A stretch of DNA of 64,000 nucleotides from Sphingobacteriales bacterium. Its GTDB lineage: Bacteria; Bacteroidota; Bacteroidia; Chitinophagales; UBA2359. Under the pieces are notes generated by a model. The model saw nothing but the letters and a program-made list of their open reading frames with translations. It did no database searches and was not told the origin of the DNA. Below are positions 1-11,820 of the stretch, one piece after another. The number at the start of each line of letters is the position of its first letter. Positions within the stretch are counted from its first letter, which is position 1. The stretch spans positions 62,001-126,000 of the forward strand of contig JADJTE010000016.1 in assembly GCA_016711295.1 (NCBI GenBank). Direction: 5' to 3'. A program made the translations under genes and the position numbers.

Positions 1-898
1 TTTCTTGGGATTCTAAGGCTTTTTTTGCCCGCAGAAGCTGGTCTTCGGACGAAAAGATAATGGGGTAATAGGCATAATTATAGTCGGTATCGGGACGAAT
101 AACTATGGTATCGAGGCGGTCGAAGTGGAGCAATTGGTGATAATATTGGCTTAGTTGTTGGCGAATTTTGATAAATTCTGCTACTTTGGGAAATACACAT
201 AAGCCCATTGCGGCGTGCAGCTCAGATACTTTGCCATTGATGCCAAGGCTAAAATGCTCATCGTTGATATGCCCAAATTGGCGCATCAAATAAAGGCGTT
301 GGGCAATATGTGGGTCTTGCGTCACTACTGCACCGCCTTCGACGGTATGAAACAGTTTAGTAGCATGAAAACTTAGGGTAGCAATGTCCCCATAGTTGCA
401 CAAACTTTGCTGGCGGTATTTAACCCCAAAACAATGAGCCGCATCGTATATAACTTTAAGTTGATGTTTTTGTGCGATGGCAGCAATGCTATCCACGTCA
501 CAAGGATTGCCAAAAACGTGCGTTGCCAAAATAGCCCTTGTACGGGGGCTAATCTTCGATTCGAGGCGTTGCGGGTCGATGGTGAGCGTCTGAGGGTCGA
601 TGTCGGCAAAAACGGGCTGGCAATTTTCCCACAAGATAGAAGAAGCCGTAGCCACATAGCTAAAAGGAGTCGTAATAACTTCGCCTTGTATTTGTAGGGC
701 TTTGAGCGCAAACTGCAAGGCAATAGTGCCGTTGTTGCAGTACCACAGATGAGGTACGTTTAAAAAATGGCGCAATTGTTCTTCTAATCTGAGTACCAAT
801 GTCCCGTTATTAGTGACCCAAGCCGTACTCCAAATTTGTTCAAGGTAGGCGGTATAGTCGTCAAGTGGTGGCAAATAGGTTTTGGTAACGTTTATCAT
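1..898 (-). CDS. DegT/DnrJ/EryC1/StrS-family sugar aminotransferase (partial)
   Basis: PLP-dependent aminotransferase of the type that puts an amino group on a nucleotide-linked keto-sugar. The frame is open from ATG at 898 to the window edge, giving about 299 of the usual 370 residues, so the C-terminus is missing. Visible features are the N-terminal NNGT substrate loop, 'TPFSYVATASS', the PLP-phosphate region 'IYDAAHCFGVKY', and 'SFHATKLFHTVEGG', whose Lys is the expected Schiff-base residue. No partner gene is visible because the gene runs off the window. Its product could feed the amino-sugar acylation genes at 40-43 kb, but that is inference. Family assignment is firm; the exact sugar cannot be told. 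Confidence 0.9.
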   Translation of the reverse strand, partial: MINVTKTYLPPLDDYTAYLEQIWSTAWVTNNGTLVLRLEEQLRHFLNVPHLWYCNNGTIALQFALKALQIQGEVITTPFSYVATASSILWENCQPVFADIDPQTLTIDPQRLESKISPRTRAILATHVFGNPCDVDSIAAIAQKHQLKVIYDAAHCFGVKYRQQSLCNYGDIATLSFHATKLFHTVEGGAVVTQDPHIAQRLYLMRQFGHINDEHFSLGINGKVSELHAAMGLCVFPKVAEFIKIRQQLSQYYHQLLHFDRLDTIVIRPDTDYNYAYYPIIFSSEDQLLRAKKALESQE

Positions 899-1419
899 AG
901 GCAAAAGAGTCGTTTGGCTATACCCGAAACAGCCGCCAAAGGTACGTCTTTTAGAGCAGCCCAACGGTACAAAAAGTGTGATAAATTGTTAAATAATAAC
1001 TAAAATCAAATAAAACCTCGTATTAGCACCCCTCCGCACACAAGCAACACAATCTGCCGAGCAGCCCGCTGCCTTCTATATCATTATTAGCAGTGGATAA
1101 GACAGTAATCTATATTTTAAACAATTTACACTATGTAATACCCTGATAATGAGCAATTTATTTTTATTTACAAAAATATAATAAAAAATTTAAAATTTTA
1201 TAACTCACTTGTTATTAGCAGAATACGAATTATTAGATTCTAATATCGAAAATCGCTGTGCATAGGGTTAAGTGTTAAAAAATGTAATCAAACTAAACTT
1301 TTAGTTGAAAAATTGCCGCGCAATAGCCAAAACATTGTAAATTTGCGGAGTATTTGACGCATTGCCCTTAGAACTTGGGTAGCATTACTATAAATAATCT
1401 TCTAAACACATAATTCATC
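899..1419. other. AT-rich intergenic region
   Basis: Divergent gap of about 520 bp between the aminotransferase and the DUF1573 gene. Both should have promoters here. A TAAATTTG box at 1338-1345 fits the Bacteroidota -7 consensus TAnnTTTG, about 75 bp before the ATG at 1420, but no well-spaced -33 TTTG accompanies it. Nothing else recognisable is seen. Confidence 0.4.
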
Positions 1420-2266
1420 ATGAAGTCTTTCAGCTTTATTTTGTTGGCTTTGGTTTGCCAATTTGTCTTAGCACAAACCACTGTCACCCCCCCGCTGTTA
1501 CAGCAAGCCCTGCCGCCGTTACACCGCAGAACCTACTGTACCCGCTACCACTATTGAGTGGCTCGAATCAGAATATGAATATGGCACCATCAAACAAGGC
1601 GACAAAGTAGAACACGTATTTAAGTTCAAAAACACAGGTACTAACCCCTTAGTTATTCGTAGTGCCAAAGGCTCGTGCGGCTGCACCGTACCCGAATACT
1701 CCAAAGAACCCTTAGCACCAGGCAAAACAGGCGAAATGAAAGTGATATTCAATAGCGCAGGAAAAATGGGGCAACAATCAAAACCCGTTACTATTATGGC
1801 AAACACTACTCCCGAAACAACCCGCGTAACGCTGAAAGGACTGGTAGAGCCACCCGCCGGCGCACCCGCTATGCCCACCGAAGCCCAAAAACCTGTTGCT
1901 CCCGCTGACAAAATGAGCCACGACGGACACGACCATAGCAAACACCCACACCCGCATCCACAGGATAAAGCAAGTGGAAAAATGGGTGCCAAAGTAGAAG
2001 CTAAACCTGCCCCTGCCGCTCCTACTGTTAAAACTGCCGAAAAGACCAAAGTCGAAAAAGCCACTGAAAAAGCTAACAAAGCCACCGAAAAAGCGGAGAA
2101 AGCTGCTGAAAAAGCTAAAAAAACTGCCGAGAAAGCCGCTAAAAAAATAGCCAAAGCTGAAAAAGCCGCCGCCAAAGCTGCTAAAAAAGCTGAAAAAGCC
2201 GCTGCTAAAGCCGCTAAAGAAGCCGAAAAAGCCGCTAAAAAAGCTGCCGAATCTGCTACGAAATAA
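1420..2266 (+). CDS. DUF1573 exported protein with His-rich linker and Ala/Lys-rich tail (frameshifted near N-terminus)
   Basis: ATG at 1420 opens a signal peptide (MKSFSFILLALVCQFVLAQ), but this frame stops early. The DUF1573 body resumes in another frame after a run of seven C at 1487-1493. Two one-base additions (at the C run and near 1525) would give a smooth Thr/Ala/Pro-rich linker; a single deletion would also restore the frame. The body carries the DUF1573 hallmark 'GSCGCTVP' and a beta-sandwich-like stretch ending 'RVTLKGLVEPP'. It is followed by a His-rich segment (HDGHDHSKHPHPHP) and a tail of about 75 residues made almost only of Ala, Lys and Glu, resembling histone-H1-like tails. 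Function unknown; probably periplasmic. Confidence 0.75.
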
Positions 2267-2369
2267 ACCCCTTACAGCATAGAACGCCTGACTTTTGAGT
2301 GTTCATTACATAAGAAAAGCGCGTGAGTAATAACGCCTGCCATTGTTCAGGCATGTTTAACCCCCTCCA

Positions 2370-2401
2370 AGCCGCCTCGTCCAGAAATGGACGAGGCGGC
2401 T
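2370..2401 (+). terminator. strong hairpin terminator after the DUF1573 gene
   Basis: Perfect 13-bp GC-rich stem (AGCCGCCTCGTCC / GGACGAGGCGGCT) with a 6-base loop, followed by a short T-rich stretch (atcgtttt). It lies about 105 bp after the stop codon of the DUF1573 gene and upstream of the large surface protein. Confidence 0.75.
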
Positions 2402-2577
2402 ATCGTTTTGCCCAAAAGCCCCGTAAAAATGGCTTGCCGCCAAATAATTTCTGTGCTTTATTAGAAACCTAAACCCATAACCACTATTTTGCACAAAAAA
2501 TTTGGCTAAAAAGGCAACTCTCCATAAAATGATACCGTTCTTACATCTAACTATTCAATAACTTAAAAAACATTGCT

Positions 2578-5500
2578 ATGTTTACTCCTTTATCTATTTG
2601 CAGGGCTTGCCGCTTGGCATGCCTTGCCTTCGTTTGCCTTGCGGCGTGGGCAGCCATGCCCCAGCAAACCCAAGCCCAACCCTGTATCGATACCCAAATA
2701 TTGGTTACGCTGACAGGGAACTCTGTTGTATGTATCGACCCTACAACGCCCATTGCTTGCGCCACTGCTTCGGGAGGTGCTACACCATATACCTATACTT
2801 GGTCTATTAATGGCGAAATAGTGCCCCAAACAGATATTTGCGTTTCTGGCACATCGGGAACGGGAGTAGGCCTCTATGCCGTTACCGTCACCGATGTCTA
2901 TGGTTGTACGGGTAGTGCTAACTATACCGTGACCGGCAACCCTATACCTACTATCAGCCTTACTACCCAAAACGCAACTACTTGTAGCCAGCCAAGTAAT
3001 GGTGCGATAAGTGCAGATGTAGTGGGCAGTGGCTCGTCGGGAATATATTTTTATACATGGGACATCGGTGTTGCCGGTTCGACCATAACGAACTTATCGC
3101 CTGGTTACTATTGTGTCACGGTTACAGACCCTATAATGGGTTGCACCGCATCGGCTTGCGCTATTGTAGATTTAGATATTCCAACGCAGGCAGCTACATG
3201 TGGTCTATGCAACGGCAGTATTGTGCTATCTAATATGGGGGCTTCTATTTTCTCCGTTGCCATATCCGGAGGCAATCCTCCATTCGAATCGATAGTCCAA
3301 GATGTCGAAATTATACCCAACCTATGCCCCGGCGAATATGACTTTGCAGCCTTAGATGCAGAGGGAGATATCCTCTGTGAAACAACGCTTGTTATCGAAA
3401 ATATTGACCTCGATGCCGTAGCCGATGCGACCTTTACTACTTCCGTAGGCACGGCAGCAAACCTAAATGCTTGTACCGACCAAGCCATACAATTTACCGC
3501 CACGGGGAGCGAAAACTTATCCTTGCTATGGGATTTCGGCGAACCCACCTCAGCCAGCAATACCGCCGAAATAGCCACACCCACCCATACTTATGCCGAC
3601 GAAGGTGTTTATACTGTCACCTTAATAGCACAAGGCTGCTACACGACTGATACCATGCAAAGCACTATCACTGTTACGCAGGGTATAGTGCCCGATATTA
3701 CTTGCATATCGCTACAGTGTGTGGGTGATACCGTCACCTATACCACAGCCGTCGTATGCGACGATTATGCTTGGACGGTAAGCGGCGCAACGGTTTTAGG
3801 GGCAACTGATGCCAGCAGCATCACTTATGGTATGGAACGATGTGCCACAAGGCAATATATCGCTCACGGTGGGCAATTGTGGTGGCATAGTATGCAGCAG
3901 TACCACTACGGCGGCGGTGCCCTTGTTGAGCAATACAATGATAATTGCAGGTCCTAATGTGGTTTGTGGCGGCGAAGTTGCCCTATACAGCCTGCCCTCT
4001 TATGGTGGGGTACAATATAATTGGAATATAGTGCCGCCTACGGCAGGCAGCATCGTATCGGGTTTGGGTACGCCCCAAATTGCAGTAGCTTGGAATAGCG
4101 GCGGCATTGACGGCGTAGTACAAGCCGACTTGGGTAGTCTATTGCTGACTTGTACACCTACTGCCACGCTACCCGTACAAGTAAATATGCCTTATACCAT
4201 ACAAGGCGAGGAGTCGGTTTGTGCGGGCGAAACTTATACCTATACAGCCTCCTCGGGACTACATAATTGGGACATTATGGGCGATGGCACCTTTATCGGT
4301 AGCAATAATAATACCAATGCCGTTTCAGTTTTGGCAGCTAATGCGGGCAGCTACACACTGTCGGCAACACCAGTGAACACAGCCAATTATTGCAATTATC
4401 CACAAACTATCACTGCCGATATCACGCCCCAACCCGCCGCCCCAACCTTGTCGGGCGACATGCTCATTTGCCCCAACCGTGCTTATGAATATAGCGTTGT
4501 CGCGCCTAATCCCGCCTATAGCTATCATTGGACGATAACCGGCGGCACCCCTGCATCAGGCGAGGGCACTTCAATAGGAATTACTTTCGATGCGAATGGC
4601 ACTTATAGCATTTCGGTCGAAGCAGTACTCAAACTAAGTCCATTTTGCCGCTCGCAAGCCGCCCTATTACAGCCCAGTGCAGTGAATAGCTTTAATATTG
4701 AGGGCAATTTACAGGTATGTGCGGGCGAAAAAGCTAACTATACCGCTCTACCTTTATTGTCTGGTATTGATTATACTTGGTCGGTATCGCCTGCTGCTGC
4801 GGGTAGCGTGGTAGCAGGACAGGGTAGCAATGCCATTATGGTACAATGGAACAACGGGTTTGCTGCTGCTATGCTTAATGTATCGGCTTGCGGCACTAAT
4901 GCCAATGCCAATATCATTATCAATGCAGCCATGCCTCCTACCTTGTCGGCATCGGGCTATTTGTGTAGTGGCAGCACCATAACTTTAAGCACTTCCCCTA
5001 CATACAGCCAATACCTATGGTCGAATGGGCAAACGACAGCACTTGCCAATATTGGAAATGGCGGCATATACAGCGTCACCATCACCGATGCTAATGGCTG
5101 TACTGCCAATGCACAAATAGATGTCGTCGAATACGCCCTGCCCGATGCCTCTATTTCGGCTTCGGTATATCCAATCCGATGCACGTCAAGCCCTACTGAT
5201 ATTCCTATACATGCCCTTGTACACCCCGATTATAGCTACCAATGGTATCAAAACGCTATCGGTATAGGTAGCGACACTCCTACATTTACCCATATCGGAG
5301 ATGCCGTGCCGGGCAATACGAGCTATTATATGGTGGCAACAACGCCACAAGGCTGCGAAGCGACCTCTAATGTAGTAACCGTATCTCAAATCAGTTGCGC
5401 TGTAAATTGTATACCCGACCCTAATGATTATATAGGTTTCCAAGCCATAGACCCTTATTGCAATACCGTTTCGTTCGATAATCTATCGAATGGCATTAGC

Positions 5501-8500
5501 TATCAATGGGATTTTGGCGATGGAACTGGGGGGAGTACGGTTGGAAACGAACCTATAACACATACTTATACCGAAGCGGGGTATTACTCCGTAGTATTAG
5601 TCGGCGTGTATCCGTCCTGCCCGCTCATGACAGACCGCACCGTAGCTATACCCTTAGAAGCCGACTTTGCCGCCGAGACTACTTGTTGGGGCGATGCTAC
5701 GATATTCAAAGATTTATCGCGCCATATTGTTAGCACAAATATAAGCTCTTGGTGGTGGGATTTCGGAGACGGAACTACATCAACCGACCCTAACCCCACG
5801 CATACCTATGTTGTTGCGGGTACGTATAACGTGAGCCTGACCATAGGTAATGGCACTTGTACAGCCAGCACCCAACATGATGTTGTTATAAATCCGCTGC
5901 CCGACTCTGATTTTTCAATCCCAACATCGATATGCCAATATAGCGCGGTATTATTTACACCCAATGATACCACCAATATCAGCCAATACGATTGGAACTT
6001 TGGCGACGGAACAATAGTATCCATATCCACACCCGAACATGCTTATGATACGGACGGCAATTTTGTAGCAACCCTAACCCTGACCGACCTGAATGGTTGT
6101 AGCAATACAAGCAGCCACAACATAACGGTGTTGCCCGTAGGTAATGGAGCAATAACGAACAGCGCAACCACAGCCTGTGTAGGCGATACCATTATGCTAA
6201 CAGCACCCATCGGTGCGTCGTATAGTTGGTTGGACGCAAGCGGCGGCAATACCCTTGCTGTTACCAATAGCGGTATATTCGATGTGACCGTGACGCAAGC
6301 CAATGGATGTAGTTTTAGCCCCGAAGCAATTAGCCTCAACTTTATTCCCTCACCTACCGCAGCGATTTATCCCGACAATACGCCCGTTGTTTTGTGTCCG
6401 CAAAGTAGCATCGAGCTAAGTGCTGATATAGGTAGCGACTATACCTATGCTTGGAGTAATGGCAGCAACCAAGCCATACAGACTATTCAGTATAATTCTT
6501 TCGTAGCTCCTATGTCGCTATATGTCACCGTCACAAGCAACAGCAGCGGTTGCAGTGCGGTATCACAACCCATTGTATTAGACAAAGCCATGATACCCGC
6601 ACCCACTATTGAACCAATTAGCCCCGTCCAGATATGCCAATACGAGAGTACAACTCTGACGGCGAGCCACCCCACACTCAGTAATTTTACTTGGAATACG
6701 GGTGAAGTAGGCAGTAATATAGAAGTATCAGACGAAGGGGTATATATGGTATGGGTAACAGATAATAACGGCTGTACGAATAGTAGTTCCGCAACAGTAT
6801 TGGTCAATCACGGCTTGGATATGAGCGTGATACCTACGGGCTGTTACCAGCTATGTCCGGGCGAAACATTGTCTATTCCCGACAACTTTGTGGGGTATCA
6901 GTGGCTTTACGAAGGCGCACCCATGGCGGGCATGACCAGCAACGAACTACCCATGACCCAAAGCGGCGATTATCAACTCATCGTCTACTCGGCTTGGGGT
7001 TGTGCCGATACGTCAGACGTTTTGAGCCTCACCCTGACCGACTGTATCCCTTGCGAAGTGACTTCGGGTTTTGGTGTGTCGCAGGTATGCAATGTCTTTA
7101 CGTTTAGTCCTGTTTCTACGGGCAGCGGCATATTATCGGCTATTTGGGATTTTGGCGACGGCAGTGCCCCGCTCAATGCACCTAACATGGCAGATGCCAC
7201 GCACAGTTATACTGTGACGGGCAGCTATGAAGTTTGCCTTACAACAATCAATCTCGCGCCCGATAACGACACATGTAGCCAAACCTATTGCCAAACCATA
7301 CTAAGCACTATGGCGGATATTGACCTAAGTGCCATAGTTGCTAATGCCGACTGCAATACTGCTAATGGCGCAATAGACCTCGAGTAACAGGGGAACTGCG
7401 CCCTACACCTATCTATGGACGGGCAACACCACCAACCAAGACTTGAATAATGCGGCAGCAGGCAATTATAGTGTAACGGTGAGCGATGTGGGCGGTTGCA
7501 CAGCCACCTATACCGCCACCATAGGTACAGACAGCCTGAGTATGCCAATCATAACCTGTGAAGCGATAAGCACGGATAGCCTTGCGTTTTCTTGGTTGCC
7601 TATTGCCAATGCTATCTCTTATGAGGTGACGCTGACAATAGGTAGTTTGGGTACTAATACCTATACCATTACCAACAACAGCTATACAGTAAACGGTTTA
7701 TCGCCCGAAACAGAGGTGACTATAAGCGTTGTAGCCTTGGCTCCTAATGCTTGTATGGATAGCCCTACTGTTACCCAGACGTGTAGTAGTTTGCCCATAG
7801 CTTGCCCCTCCTTAGCTGCGCCTCTTATAAATTGTGATGTTATGACGGATAGTAGCATTGCGGTTGTATGGTCGTCGGTCAGCGGGGCATTGGGTTATAA
7901 TGTATTGGTAAATATAGGCGGCACCGCGCAGGGCGATACCATCAGTACGAGTGAGACGGGCTATACTATATCGGGATTAAGCCCCGAAACCGTAGTGAGC
8001 ATCGAAGTCTGGGCGTTCAGTACGCCCAACTGCCCGCCAAGTGCGGCAGGCGTGCAGATATGCACAATAAGCGAAGCCCCTTGCGCTAACAGCCCGCTTG
8101 ACCTAAGCCAATTTATGAGCGCGTTTTGTGTGGGCGATGCGCCCATCGATTTATCCATTTTGCCCGCAGGTGGCACTTGGAGCGGCAACGGCGTAGCTAC
8201 CAATGGACAGTTTGACCCCAGCAGCGCAGGCATAGGGCAGCATACCTTATCGTATAATTTTGTTCAAACCATCGGCGGTATTGAGTGTGCCTTTGATACA
8301 AGCGTAGTGGTCAATATATCGCAAGTGACGATATTGAGCGCACCGCCCGACACGACTAAATTGCCACCCGGACTAACGAGCATCTCGGTAAGTATAGCGG
8401 CTAATTCGGCTTTGGGCGATACCTTAGTTTATACTTGGATAGCCAACGATACAACTATTTTGTGCAGCGGCGAAGATTGCGCTACCATTACTCTCGCGCT

Positions 8501-8957
8501 CACCGAAACAACTACCTACACCGTTATAGCTACCGACGAGTATGGCTGCTCCGATATGGTGCAAACGGTTGTGGTATTGCCTGCCACTAACGAACTGATA
8601 GTGCCTACTGCTTTTTCGCCCAATACCGATGGCATTAACGATTTATTCCGGATTTTTGGCACTAATATTAGCCAGTATGAATTGCAGGTGTATGACCGTT
8701 TAGGCAAATTAGTCTATCTTTCCTCAAATAGTACCGACATAACACAAGGTTGGGACGGTACTCGACAAGGCAATCCAGCTGAATTGGGCGTATATGTGTT
8801 CTATGTATTGGCAACTTTTACCGATGGCAAACAAGACCTATTGCGCGGCAATGTTACCCTTAGTGCGTTAAACATATCGCCCCGCCAAATCGAATTTGGT
8901 GGGGGCGGTATGTTATTGCGTTTGCACGAGTATCCAATAGAAATCAGTTTAGGTTAG
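2578..8957 (+). CDS. giant secreted PKD/Ig-repeat protein with type IX secretion (gliding-type) C-terminal domain
   Basis: About 2,126 residues when two frameshifts are bridged: one near 3810-3835, and one at the G4 run 7390-7393, where a fifth G restores the frame. It starts with a signal peptide (MFTPLSICRACRLACLAFVC... cleavage after TQAQ). The long middle is made of Ig-like and SprB-like modules with at least five PKD units marked by 'WDFGDG'-type motifs (near 3530, 5510, 5760, 5995 and 7150). Two FN3-like modules follow around 7550-8050. The last about 90 residues, from 'PTAFSPNTDGINDLFRI' through 'GWDGTRQG', are the classic gliding motility-associated (type B) sorting domain. It is expected to be exported by the type IX system and displayed or released as an adhesin. 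Low-complexity Thr/Asn/Gly-rich composition is normal for the class. Confidence 0.93.
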
Positions 8958-9315
8958 ATTTGGAGAAATTTAAGTTCTAATTTTTACCAAATTGAACCAA
9001 ACGAAATATATGACTCTTGCCATTTTTTGCGCTAAGTAACGATAAAATAATAACTTAGCGATTGATTGTTCCCAAAACACGCCGTTTGCTTGGTTTACTG
9101 CTTCTCTTTCGCCAAGTTAATTTTTAAGCATTACTAATTCTAAGATTGCTTGTAACTATTTAGGGTATAGGGTTTTGGGTATGGGGTAATGAGCAATGCT
9201 TATCTAAGTATGCCTAACATCGCTGCATATTCGATTAGTTCCCCCTACAAGGCTAAATAGTTACTTTTATTCTATTATAAATAATAATACACATAATTTT
9301 TTTAAAAATATTTAT
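8958..9315. other. intergenic region with a small hairpin and one short TIR element
   Basis: Convergent 3' ends. An 8-bp inverted repeat (CGCTAAGT 9030-9037 / ACTTAGCG 9053-9060) lies about 70 bp after the giant gene; it lacks a T run and is only a possible terminator. The rest is the short inverted-repeat element listed at 9152-9264. Confidence 0.5.
9152..9264. repeat. short GTAACTATTTAG-TIR element (113 bp, type B)
   Basis: Bounded by GTAACTATTTAG at 9152 and CTAAATAGTTAC ending at 9264. The interior ('ggttttgggtatgggg...ccctacaaggct') is shared with 19924-20025 and 58947-59058. No coding capacity. No clear target duplication flanks this copy. Confidence 0.85.
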
Positions 9316-10692
9316 TTATTGTGCTTGCGTTATGCTAACCGAGCCCGCACCACTATTATTCCATTGAATAGTAATGTCGGTATCGTGCAAGCCGCCGCCG
9401 CTTAGTATGGTGCCACCCGTCACTGTCCAAGTATAAGTGCTGCCCGCTACGGCATTGACGGAATAGGTCACTACGTCAGCGGTGCAGGCTTCGTGGCTAT
9501 TGTTAGTAGCTATGATGACGGGTTGTAGCGGGTAGGTCGGTGCTATGTTGTAGAGCCATTGGTAGCAATTCGGAAATTCTTGTGCCCAAAACCACTCGCT
9601 ATGTTGCCCGCCTGTGATGGCATGATACGATAGTTCGCCCGTACTAAACCCTGCTGCTAATAGTTGGTTGTACATAGCCGCCATATCGGGCAACATGCTG
9701 CTGCTTTCATTAGTGCCCGCTACAAAATATATTTTCATATCTTGCTGTTTGCCTATTGTTTGTACGAAGCTATATACTTGGCTGCTAAACCACAGCGAAG
9801 GCGAAAAGATGCCGGCTTTGCCAAATACATCTTGATGGGCAATAGCGGCATATAAGGCAAATAGCCCGCCCATCGAACTGCCCGCTATACCTGTATGATT
9901 GCGACAAGGTAGGGTGCGGTAGTTAGTATCGATATATGGTTTCAGGGTATTGACGATAAAATCGGCATATTCATCGCCCTCGCCGCCGCCATAACTCGGA
10001 TTGACCCAAGGCGAATACTCGTCAATGCGGTGTGCGCCTCCGTTGTCTATTGCCACCACGATACAGCCATAATTGCCGTTGGTGCCAGCCGTTTGTGCGT
10101 TTATCGATTCGTCTATTTCCCATTCGCCCGCAAAACTTTGGGCTAAGTCGAACAAATTTTGTCCGTCTTGGGCATACAAAACGGGAAAATAGCGGTCGGT
10201 TGCCGAATAATAATTGGGAGGTAGGTAGATTTGTACGCGGCGGTTGCGATTCAATTGCGGGATATAAAAATTGTTCGACTCGACAATTACATTGCTAAAA
10301 GCGGTATTGCTCGACGATACACCCAAATCTTCCCATGATAGAATAGGCAAATTGTAGTGCGTCGGGCTGCCCGTATAAGTAAAAACGTGGTCAGGGGTAT
10401 AAAAACCGTTGGCATTGCCCTCTACGCTTGTCCAACTGCCACGTGTAATTTTGAAGGCTACTGAACCTATGGGCGGCGTAAAAGTAATGCTATATGTAGC
10501 ACCGCTATTGTGCGGTGTGAGTTGGTAAATTGGGCTGTTATTAGTCCAATCATTAAAATTGCCCGCGAGGTAGAGCGGCGCAGCATTAGGCGTATTGGCG
10601 GGCACAACGACGTGCAGCGTTACTTGGGCAAAAATAGCGGGCGCAAATACTACAATGCCAAGCAACCCGATTAAGAAAAAGCGTAAGTACAT
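9316..10692 (-). CDS. secreted esterase with N-terminal AMPK-type carbohydrate-binding (E-set) domain
   Basis: Start chosen at 10692 (MYLRFFLIGLLG...) because it gives a clean signal peptide ending near 'AIFAQ'; an upstream in-frame ATG at 10731 adds 13 non-signal residues. Residues of about 20-110 form an E-set/CBM48-like domain ('LYLAGNFNDW'). They are followed by a putative esterase (Esterase_D-like alpha/beta hydrolase) with nucleophile motif 'GSSMGG' and a late His in 'GGQHSEWFW'. After the hydrolase comes one Ig/PKD-like module ending abruptly at 'SVSITQAQ', with no type IX sorting domain, so the C-terminus may be truncated. Likely acts on acylated or feruloylated sugars or siderophore esters; the substrate cannot be told. 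Confidence 0.85.
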   Translation of the reverse strand: MYLRFFLIGLLGIVVFAPAIFAQVTLHVVVPANTPNAAPLYLAGNFNDWTNNSPIYQLTPHNSGATYSITFTPPIGSVAFKITRGSWTSVEGNANGFYTPDHVFTYTGSPTHYNLPILSWEDLGVSSSNTAFSNVIVESNNFYIPQLNRNRRVQIYLPPNYYSATDRYFPVLYAQDGQNLFDLAQSFAGEWEIDESINAQTAGTNGNYGCIVVAIDNGGAHRIDEYSPWVNPSYGGGEGDEYADFIVNTLKPYIDTNYRTLPCRNHTGIAGSSMGGLFALYAAIAHQDVFGKAGIFSPSLWFSSQVYSFVQTIGKQQDMKIYFVAGTNESSSMLPDMAAMYNQLLAAGFSTGELSYHAITGGQHSEWFWAQEFPNCYQWLYNIAPTYPLQPVIIATNNSHEACTADVVTYSVNAVAGSTYTWTVTGGTILSGGGLHDTDITIQWNNSGAGSVSITQAQ

Positions 10693-10733
10693 GGTGAAAC
10701 TTAGATGGTCATGCGGTGAGAGTGTAGCCAAAC

Positions 10734-11642
10734 TTAGTGGGTGCTAAGTTGCTCGATAAAGTGGGCTATATTCGATTCATCGGCATGTATCCATTCCCAG
10801 CCCTCTGATTGATGCCTGAACCAAGTGAGTTGGCGTTTGGCATAGCGGCGCGTATTGCGTTTTATCAGTTCGACCGCTGTGGCGCGGTTGTGTTTGCGTT
10901 CAAAATGCTCAACCAATTCTTGGTAGCCTACGGTTTGTAGGGTGGTCAGGTGTCGATATGGGTATAATTGGCGGGCTTCGGCTTCTAAACCATCGGCTAT
11001 CATGGCATCTACGCGGCGGTTGATGCGGTCATAGAGCAATTCGGTGGGTAGGTAAAGGACAACCTTGCGAATTCGGAAAGGGCGTTGCGCTGTTTGTTGG
11101 GCTAAAAAAGAACTGTACGGCTTACCTGTTCCGATACACACTTCCCAAGGCTCGCAGTAGGCGTTGCGGATTATTGCGGTCTATGCGTTCATAGCACGTG
11201 GGGTCTAAGTTTTGGAGGGTTTGGCGCAAATATTCTATACCCGCCTCGGCATAGCTCGCTCTAAGCTTGTGGCGCACACCATCGGCAATAGGCGGAAAAT
11301 TGTCTAAACCCTCGCATACGGCTTTGATATACAAGCCCGAGCCACCTGCCAATACAATATTATTGTAATTGCAGTATAATTTGTTTTGCAAAGTAATTGC
11401 CTCGCGCTCAAAATCGCCTACGGTATAGGTATCAAAAATGGAGTGGGAATTGATCAAATAATGAGGTACAGTTTGTAGCTCGTCGGGGGTCGGTTTGGCG
11501 GTGCCGATATTAGTTTCGCGATAAAACTGCCGACTGTCAGCCGAGATAATGACCGTTTGCAGGGCTACGGCGGCGCGTATGGCTACGGCGGTTTTGCCTA
11601 CGGCAGTAAATCAAGCGATGACGAGGAGTTTTGAGTAGTCAT
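10734..11642 (-). CDS. miaA: tRNA dimethylallyltransferase (frames broken)
   Basis: Transfers a dimethylallyl group to N6 of A37 in tRNAs reading UNN codons. Homology runs over about 302 residues in three stretches: 'TAVGKT' and 'ISADSRQFYRETNIGTAKP' near the N-terminus, 'LAGGSGLYIKAVCEGLD' in the middle, and 'TVGYQEL...KRNTRRYAKRQLTWFR' at the end. One added A in the run at 11629-11632 gives the natural start MTTQKLLVIA from ATG 11642, which overlaps the DUF5522 stop (ATGA). One fewer G at 11144-11146 joins the last part. Separately, an in-frame TGA at 11611-11613 plus TTT replaces the expected Gly-Pro of the AGPTAVGK P-loop. This is not a simple homopolymer slip. Confidence 0.88.
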
Positions 11643-11813
11643 TGCCCTAGGCTGTCTTTGGGATTTTGGTAGTTGTAAGGGGCAATGTTTGCAGCCATTT
11701 TTGCAGCAATAGCCTCTTTCCAGCAGGTATTTCTGGGTAAACACCCAATATCCCTGCTCATTGATATAATAATCAATGCCTGCAACCAATATTTTTTTAT
11801 TTTTTTCAGCCAC
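11639..11813 (-). CDS. DUF5522 small Cys-rich protein
   Basis: GTG start at 11813. After removing one base from the run at 11679-11682, the product is 57 residues ending 'KHCPYNYQNPKDSLGQ'. The family signature is the 'YYINEQGYWVFTQKYLLERG' stretch followed by 'CCKNGCKHCPY', a four-Cys cluster suggesting a metal site. Function unknown. It starts 7 bp after pth and its stop overlaps the miaA start, so it is probably co-transcribed with two tRNA-related genes. Without the correction the frame runs on to 11598 with an unnatural tail. Confidence 0.75.
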
Positions 11814-11820
11814 TGCTTAT

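Noticed and set aside
407..697. Plus-strand frame inside the aminotransferase gene
   Set aside because: Antisense shadow; the minus-strand frame has full-length aminotransferase motifs.
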